Shown here: piece after piece, positions 57,931 to 64,000 of the stretch
Layout of the letters: every line of letters starts with the position of its first letter
Numbering within the stretch: the stretch's first letter is position 1
Source of the DNA: Acanthosoma haemorrhoidale
Lineage: Eukaryota > Arthropoda > Insecta > Hemiptera > Acanthosomatidae
NCBI GenBank assembly: GCA_930367205.1
Contig: OV884015.1
Span: forward strand, 32,231,288 to 32,295,287
DNA length: 64,000 nucleotides
Reading direction: 5' to 3'
Position numbers and translations under genes: made by a program
Notes under the pieces: model-generated
The model's database searches: none
What the model saw: the letters and a program-made list of their open reading frames with translations, nothing else
What the model was told of the DNA's origin: nothing

Positions 57931-59532
57931 AGCTACGAATCTTTTGTACCTCAGTGCTATCTACCAAATTCAGCGACAACCTTGGTCGACCCTACTTCTT
58001 TTTAGGTTTTGCTCAATAAACTTATTTTTATTTAATTTCATTGGACTGCTAGAAATTGAATAGTTGATGTGACAATTTCTGTGAAATATTTATGTTTTTT
58101 CCTACCCTTACCTTATGGCAATCTTTCACACCTTCCGGATTCGTTTTAGCTCACCATTATTACATTCTTCTCAAATCATCTTGTATGTGATGGGTATAGT
58201 TGTATTGACAAAAATAAAGATTAAATTCTGGAAACCAGTACTTCTGAGAAGAAAATAAAATACTCAGACTTAGTGAAAATAGAAGTTGAATCGATAAGAA
58301 GGGAACTGTGACCTTTTGTAGCTGAAATGTCTTCTAAAAATAAATGATTATTATTTGATAAAAGAAGCTAAGTGAATATTAAAAATGCACAGCTGAAAGG
58401 TTATACTTTCGGATTGGGACAAACAATCTAATTCAAGTAAATGCTAAAAGTAGTTGGTTTTTCAACGGTATGGGATATTTTCGAAATATGACTTTCAAAT
58501 GACTTTATGAATGAAATGCTAAAAGAAAAGCTATATGTATGAATAAATGAATTTTTTAAAGGAACAATGGACAGTAAACGTTTTGCATAACATTTTAAGA
58601 GCTAGATTATCTCGAATCTCTTGATATACACTGATTCACTCACGATCATCGACTGGTCAATAAAAGTAATCTAACGATCATACTTATCACACTTAGAAAA
58701 TAATTACTCTGAATACTATATATATCCATATAGTTTGTATTATGTTTTACTGTATTTTTGTGGGAATAGCAATCCATTTAATTTAAATATTCTCAATTGT
58801 TTCGAAGCTATAAACGATTTAATAATGACCGCTACCGTGGTCTAGAGGTTGGAGAAACCTCGTGTCGATAAACGAGTGGGCATTTCAATAAACAAGTAAC
58901 AAATCCGGTTAAGAAAACTTAACAATTAATGGTTGACAGGTAACCCCTAGCACCAACCACCTTTGTCATATCGCTCCCACTTCTTTATTTAAATTTACCG
59001 TACTTTTAGCTTGCACAAAACCTGGTATTAGCTTGAGTGGAAAGTTTTGCTCATTTGAGAGTTAGGATGTGACAAGTGTGTGATTACACGTTTAAGAAAT
59101 TTATTTTATTGCTTACACGAATTTGTTTAGCAAACATTTATTTGCTATCATTGATATTGTTTAGTAGGAATGATTGAAAACAAATGTAAATTAGTATATA
59201 TATACAAATCTTTTTTTGAGAACATCACATTTTTTAATAAGTTACGTATTTGTGAGTGCAAGTAACTGAATTATAAAGCGAAGAAATAGAAAACAAAGTC
59301 TCCAAGAGACTCATAAATTTCTAAATACAATAAATGCAAATATAATTATTAATATGGACACTTAAAATGTGGTTATTCACATAAATTCGAATACCCATAA
59401 TCATCATTTTATGAGTCTTATCCTTATCCTCCATTATGTTGATAATGACGTTGAAATATAGTTTAGCTGACTGTCCATTTCCGGCAAACTTGCAAATTTG
59501 AGATAAGATAAATAAAAAAGAAGAGTACTTAC
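57931..59532. other. Right end of the 36-kb intron
   Basis: Non-coding, AT-rich. A TGGTCTAGAGGTTGG at 58838-58852 resembles a tRNA A box without a B box. The GTAAGT donor of the next exon lies at 59532. Confidence 0.45.
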
Positions 59533-59703
59533 CCGGAATTAGATCCCCACTGGGCTGTCTCAGTGTGATAAGATCTCCGTCCTCTCGCCTCCAGGTGATC
59601 CTGGGCCGAGGTCTGCCAGTGGCCCTGCACTCAAGGGTGGCGTTCTCTCCCTCGATCAGGGATACGTCCGGAGAGGTCTGGTTATACAGGATGTCCGGAG
59701 GCA
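59533..59703 (-). CDS. DIP/lachesin-like gene, exon for first half of Ig domain 2
   Basis: A TTTTTGCAG acceptor precedes 59703 and a perfect GTAAGT donor begins at 59532. The 171-base exon starts in phase 1 with (V)PPDILYNQTSPDVSLIEGEN, then ATLECRATGRPRPRITWRRE, then GDLITLRQPSG. VPPDI is the usual linker between Ig domains 1 and 2 in DIP/lachesin proteins. The B-strand Cys and C-strand Trp of an I-set domain are in place, and NQT and NAT are possible N-glycosylation sites. It leaves in phase 1 and joins the exon at 23398-23526 without changing frame. Exons for the signal peptide and first Ig domain were not found up to 64000. Confidence 0.95.
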
Positions 59704-62700
59704 CTGCAAAAACGTACCAAAAACATATTAGCTTTAAAAGTTGTCAATTGGTCTAGAACAAAAGTTATGGAAGGAATCTAAGAAACAACTAGGCCCCAAT
59801 TGCAACGGAGAAATTTAGAATTGTGGGAAATGACGGAACTAATCTAGAAGTTAGGAACAGCATACATGAGGCTTACAATGTGTATTTCCAATTGAAAAGA
59901 GAGAGATTGGAACCAAAACAAAAATCTACAAACAAATCTTTGCATCTATTTTAATCTACAAAGGAGATTTTTGGCCTGGAATACTGAGGGTGTAAAGTAG
60001 GATGCATCCAGCTAATACGGAATTTCTCTGCAGAGTAATTGGGATAATGGCATTAGTCAGAGCGAGGAACTACTGTTCTCTACATACTCTACTGAGTATG
60101 GTAGAAGGAAAATCAGAAACCTCTTCAAGACTTAATAAATACCAGGACACTATGCAGAATGCAATATAAGCAAGGTTTTGTGTCAAGTGACTCAGCGGTC
60201 GACCAAAAAAAAAACGTTGGTAGGAATATCCAGAACAAAAGGAATACAACACTAGTTAGATAGATAAAGATGAAGGGATTGGGAGATGGCATAGGACCTG
60301 CAAGCTCCGACGTCGTAAGGTAACAAAGGGTTTTATGATGAAGAGAAAAAAAGTTTTTATTAATATTCATAGAAAAATATCAACGATCCTATTAAAACTA
60401 ATTGAATCAACTGTTGGCTTGCCAAAAATAAAGTCTACAATTGGCAGTAAAAAACATTAGTTTATTCAAAAATTTTCAACAGAAAATGACAGACTAGAAT
60501 AAAAATAAAAAAAAAAATTGTAAAATTCAGCTGTTCAAAAAATTACTTTAATTAAGTTTTTAATCAAGAAGTTAAGAAATTTGATTTGATCTCCTATTGT
60601 AAAATTACAGAGAAATTCTGTTTTTATTACTAAATAATTAATCAATCATGTTTATCGAGGTAGCCACAGTTCTATTTCCCTTGAACGTTTTATAAAAATG
60701 TATGTCTTTCCCTTCTGCAGAGAAGTCAAAATAGACTGTAATCATACAATCAGGTGAAAACGTGAGGGATTGAAATTTGAAAAAATTCAAGTCGTGTGAG
60801 ATGCATCGCATCATTATGTGTTTCGTTACTTTTGCCATGAAGATCTTAACAGCAGCTTCTATGAATTTTCATAATAATTTATTAATAAATAACTAACAAA
60901 TAATATATAATATTATTAGTATTATATAATAAATCAGATACTTAATCATGTTTGATAGAGATCACAACAATTTTAGTGTCTAGTTATAATCATAAGAGAC
61001 TTCATGTAAAATTTCATTTGCTCAGCTTCGAACGTTAATATTCACACAAGTAAATCACACACACTGGTGAAAACAAACTGAGTTCTGGTTTAAAAAAAAA
61101 ACCCTTCATAAAATAGTTTGGTTTAGTAGTGAATTTCGAAAACCCGACTTCCATTTATTTATTATTTTTCAAAAAAAAAATCTTTTTCATAACAAATTTT
61201 CTCCATTTTATTACAGTGTTTTTAGCTAAGGCAAATTTCCGAAATTCCAGAATTTTCCAGTCTGCGAGTTTTAATGTGAACATTCAAAGTAGGCTACCCC
61301 GGGTCGAAATCGGTCCGGTTGATTGCTCAAAAAATCCAAAAAAAAAAGGTCGATAACAATTTGGCTTATATTTTTGTATATATAAAGAGACGGCTGATAA
61401 AAATCTGTTTTACTATCATGAACCCTAGGCAGAGCTCCGTCCCTCTGCCATCTTTAATGTGCTTTTTAATAGAAATCAAACGTTCTCACCATCTCTTGTT
61501 GGTACGTACGTGGTAACGTCAGGAAAGATTATTGGTACGGTTGCTAACGTTGAAACGTTGAGCAAGTGTGTGTGTATGGGCTTGGTTGGTACCCAGCTTA
61601 TACCATCTCCACCTCCTGTTTTTATTGTTTTTTTCGTGAAACACTAATAAATTGTCTTTGAAGCTTTCCTTTAGTTATTAAGCCATTAAAATTATGTAGT
61701 TGATAGTAATGTGAGTGGTTACTAGGAGTCTAGGTGAACTTAAGCTGAATTATTGACGCGGATCCTGTTATGCAGAACAATTGCAGTGATAAATTCATAA
61801 GTCATAAGTGGAATTTAATTACTGATTTACGTTTTGTTTTTTGGGACTCCGCGATAAATACTATTGTTTTGAATTCCACTAATTCTTGTGAAACAGTTGC
61901 TGATGGTCTATGCTAACTGTTGTTTAATGTATTTATAGAGCTTATTATAGTTTTTATTTATAGTTTGAAGAATTGTTTTTCGTTATTACAGTTGCCACGT
62001 TTTAAATTTGTAACAGGACCACTCTAACTGACGGATTAAGGCCCATAGCCCATAGTTTAATTTTAGATACCAATTGATACAATTTTTATTTTTTGTTCAT
62101 TGTAAAAATAAACATGTTTAATTATCTATCTTGTTATACTTATTATTTTTTTTAGCAGCCTCCTTCGACTGCGGACTGGCAACTGCGAAAGAGGTATAGC
62201 GATAGAGTACTGCAACATAGGTATTTAACCATGTGGCAGTCTATCTGACAGGTAGGACTGGTGTGCCACCTCGACTCTAGGGTCCCCTAATTTTTTTCCC
62301 GGCCTCGAGTTATCTCGGAGTCTCATTGTTTGAATTTTTACGGCAGCTACCATTTCCGTAATAATATTTTAAAGGATTTATTATATTACCCTGGTAGTTG
62401 ACAGTTGAATGTCGTTGTTTAGAACAGAGCTATATATATACGTACAGGGATAAGGTTTATGTGACTTCTGGTACGTTTAATTAAAGCTAGCCCCCTCTAC
62501 GAGCTTAAGGGTGCGTGCTAATATGACCGCAAGTCAGGCAACAGCCCAGTCAAGTTAAATGATTAATGTGATATTAGGGCGTGGTATTCAGAGATCAGAA
62601 GTTTCTAACCTTCCTTTAATAATCACCTTCTACCTTACCTCCATAAAACATCCTTTCTACTTGCCATGATTATCGCAGTTAGGAGCTTAAGCTATAGAAC

Positions 62701-64000
62701 AACACTGAGGTAAGTCAACTAATTTTACGATGCTTAATTGTTTGATTCCACACCCCGAAATTAACTGCCCAACTAGCACGTACATTCGTTTACTAACAAC
62801 CTATCCTGTAATCAAAATAATCAAGGACAAAATAGGAGCGTGAAGACACTTTGTCTATGGTGTCTTAAATGAATGTAAAGCACCGGTGACTCGGTGAGTT
62901 TGGCTAGGCCTTAACCACGGCAGAGACAGGACTTAGTGTGACCGCGGCGAACTTAAAGCTAACTGTGCAGACCTCAAGTTAACACCTGCTCCTTCATGTT
63001 TTCAAACCCCAGGAACTCTCTCTCTCTCTCATGTACAGAAGTGTACTGGGTCTTTTGCCTATGCCCTTGCATAAATATACAGTACTATTTAATTAATCAC
63101 ATTACAAGAATTTTTTGTATTCCATCTATAAAAGCACAGTAAATTCAATAAATAATAAATAATAGCTATTGAACATTGGATTAAGCTACCAATTCATGAG
63201 CTTCACTGGAATTAATTTAGATTGATTACGCAATAGGTTAATAATTGATAACCTGTTTAATATCTCAGTTCAATGGTATATTAAAACAAACACAACATTC
63301 TACTGCGTTTCTAACGGTCGAAAGTTCAAGGATTATACGTATAATGAACGCTAATTCACCCTTTTCACAAGACGTAAAATTCTTGTTAAAACCTATGGTC
63401 TGTAAAACTCAACAATTTCAAGTCGTGTCGTTCACGAATGCACTTTACTATGACACCACATTTCTAACATTACATTACTAAGGACAGCACTGCTGTTGTC
63501 ATCTAATTGTCACATTCTTGTAGTTTATTTGACAATAGTTGCTCAATCCGGCATTCTTTAAGCATTGATCCTGTTTAGTTTACATTATGTGTTTATTAAT
63601 ATAGTTATCAATATTATTTCTATCCCTTTCAGGGATTCCATCACGTTTAAATAGATCGCCGGATATATCCTATGCACCTGTTAATTTACATCGTCGCTTA
63701 GTAGGGCGCTCTGTCTCACTCTCCTTCCTGTTCTCTGCTATCGATATATGATACATATTTATTAATTATACTAAAAATATAATATAATTTCATTGGTAAT
63801 AAGTGGAACCCCACATAAGTCAGCACGAGCGTCTTCATTTGAGCGAGAAACATATTTATGGATGCGCAACATGTTAGGCATGACCACTGGGGGTAAAGCC
63901 GCGCTTGAGTCCGAGGACGAGGCTACACTGTTTGAAGTCCAGCTGGATCGGGTGCTTATACAATGCGAGTCATTCAAAAAATGCTGGGTCAACCGCGTTC
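59704..64000. other. Upstream intron of the immunoglobulin gene
   Basis: No Ig-domain exon recognised. The segment is AT-rich, with CT-rich and GC-richer stretches near 62160-62340 and 62880-63030 that may be old repeats. The last 230 bases (63771-64000) hold an open minus-strand frame running off the edge, with no recognisable domain. Confidence 0.45.

Noticed and set aside
58830..58870. tRNA-like A box, considered as a tRNA gene or SINE
   Set aside because: There is no B box at the right distance and no cloverleaf could be drawn.
63771..64000. Minus-strand open frame at the right edge
   Set aside because: It runs out of the window, shows no motif I recognise and does not look like an Ig domain.
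1..64000. CRISPR array, bacterial operon or toxin system
   Set aside because: The sequence is eukaryotic, with spliced genes and retroelements. The only regular short repeat (4298-4576) has no spacers.

Overview
This is insect (arthropod) nuclear DNA. It is AT-rich and intron-rich, with GT-AG introns, a Dpr-interacting/lachesin-type immunoglobulin gene and insect-type retroelements (Jockey, I/Loa-like, a gypsy-type errantivirus with env). The retroelement style suggests a hemipteran, but that is a guess.

One minus-strand host gene spans most of the window. Four exons encode the second and third immunoglobulin domains of a DIP/lachesin-like cell-adhesion protein: 59703-59533, 23526-23398, 20689-20551 and 5066-4918. 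Their splice phases fit together (1, 1, 2) and the introns are about 36.0, 2.7 and 15.5 kb. The first Ig domain must lie to the right of the window, and the C-terminal tail probably lies to the left.

Two other genes sit inside its introns on the plus strand. An intronless SR-protein (B52/SRSF4-6-like) copy at 8576-9181 keeps two RRMs but almost no RS domain. A four-exon gene at 28474-38711 encodes a protein of about 343 residues with an ankyrin-like repeat and a C-terminal SOCS box.

Most of the rest is mobile DNA. From left to right: a Jockey element (1-2998) and four further 3'-end copies of the same family; an array of 35-bp tandem repeats (4298-4576); a MITE with 37-bp perfect terminal inverted repeats (11429-11696); a solo LTR with a 5-bp target duplication (18344-19112); a decayed second Jockey-like element (about 24640-27552); a Tc1-like relic joined to an I/Loa-like element with ORF1 and ORF2 (31854-36978); and a gypsy-type endogenous retrovirus (49419-56132). 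The retrovirus is broken by stops and frameshifts and is interrupted by a minus-strand LTR element of the same family as the solo LTR. A degenerate tandem array lies at 57060-57930.

I found no clearly new molecular system. The most notable points are the nested gene architecture, the open SR retrocopy without an RS domain, the layered retroelement insertions and a few unexplained repeats and relics.
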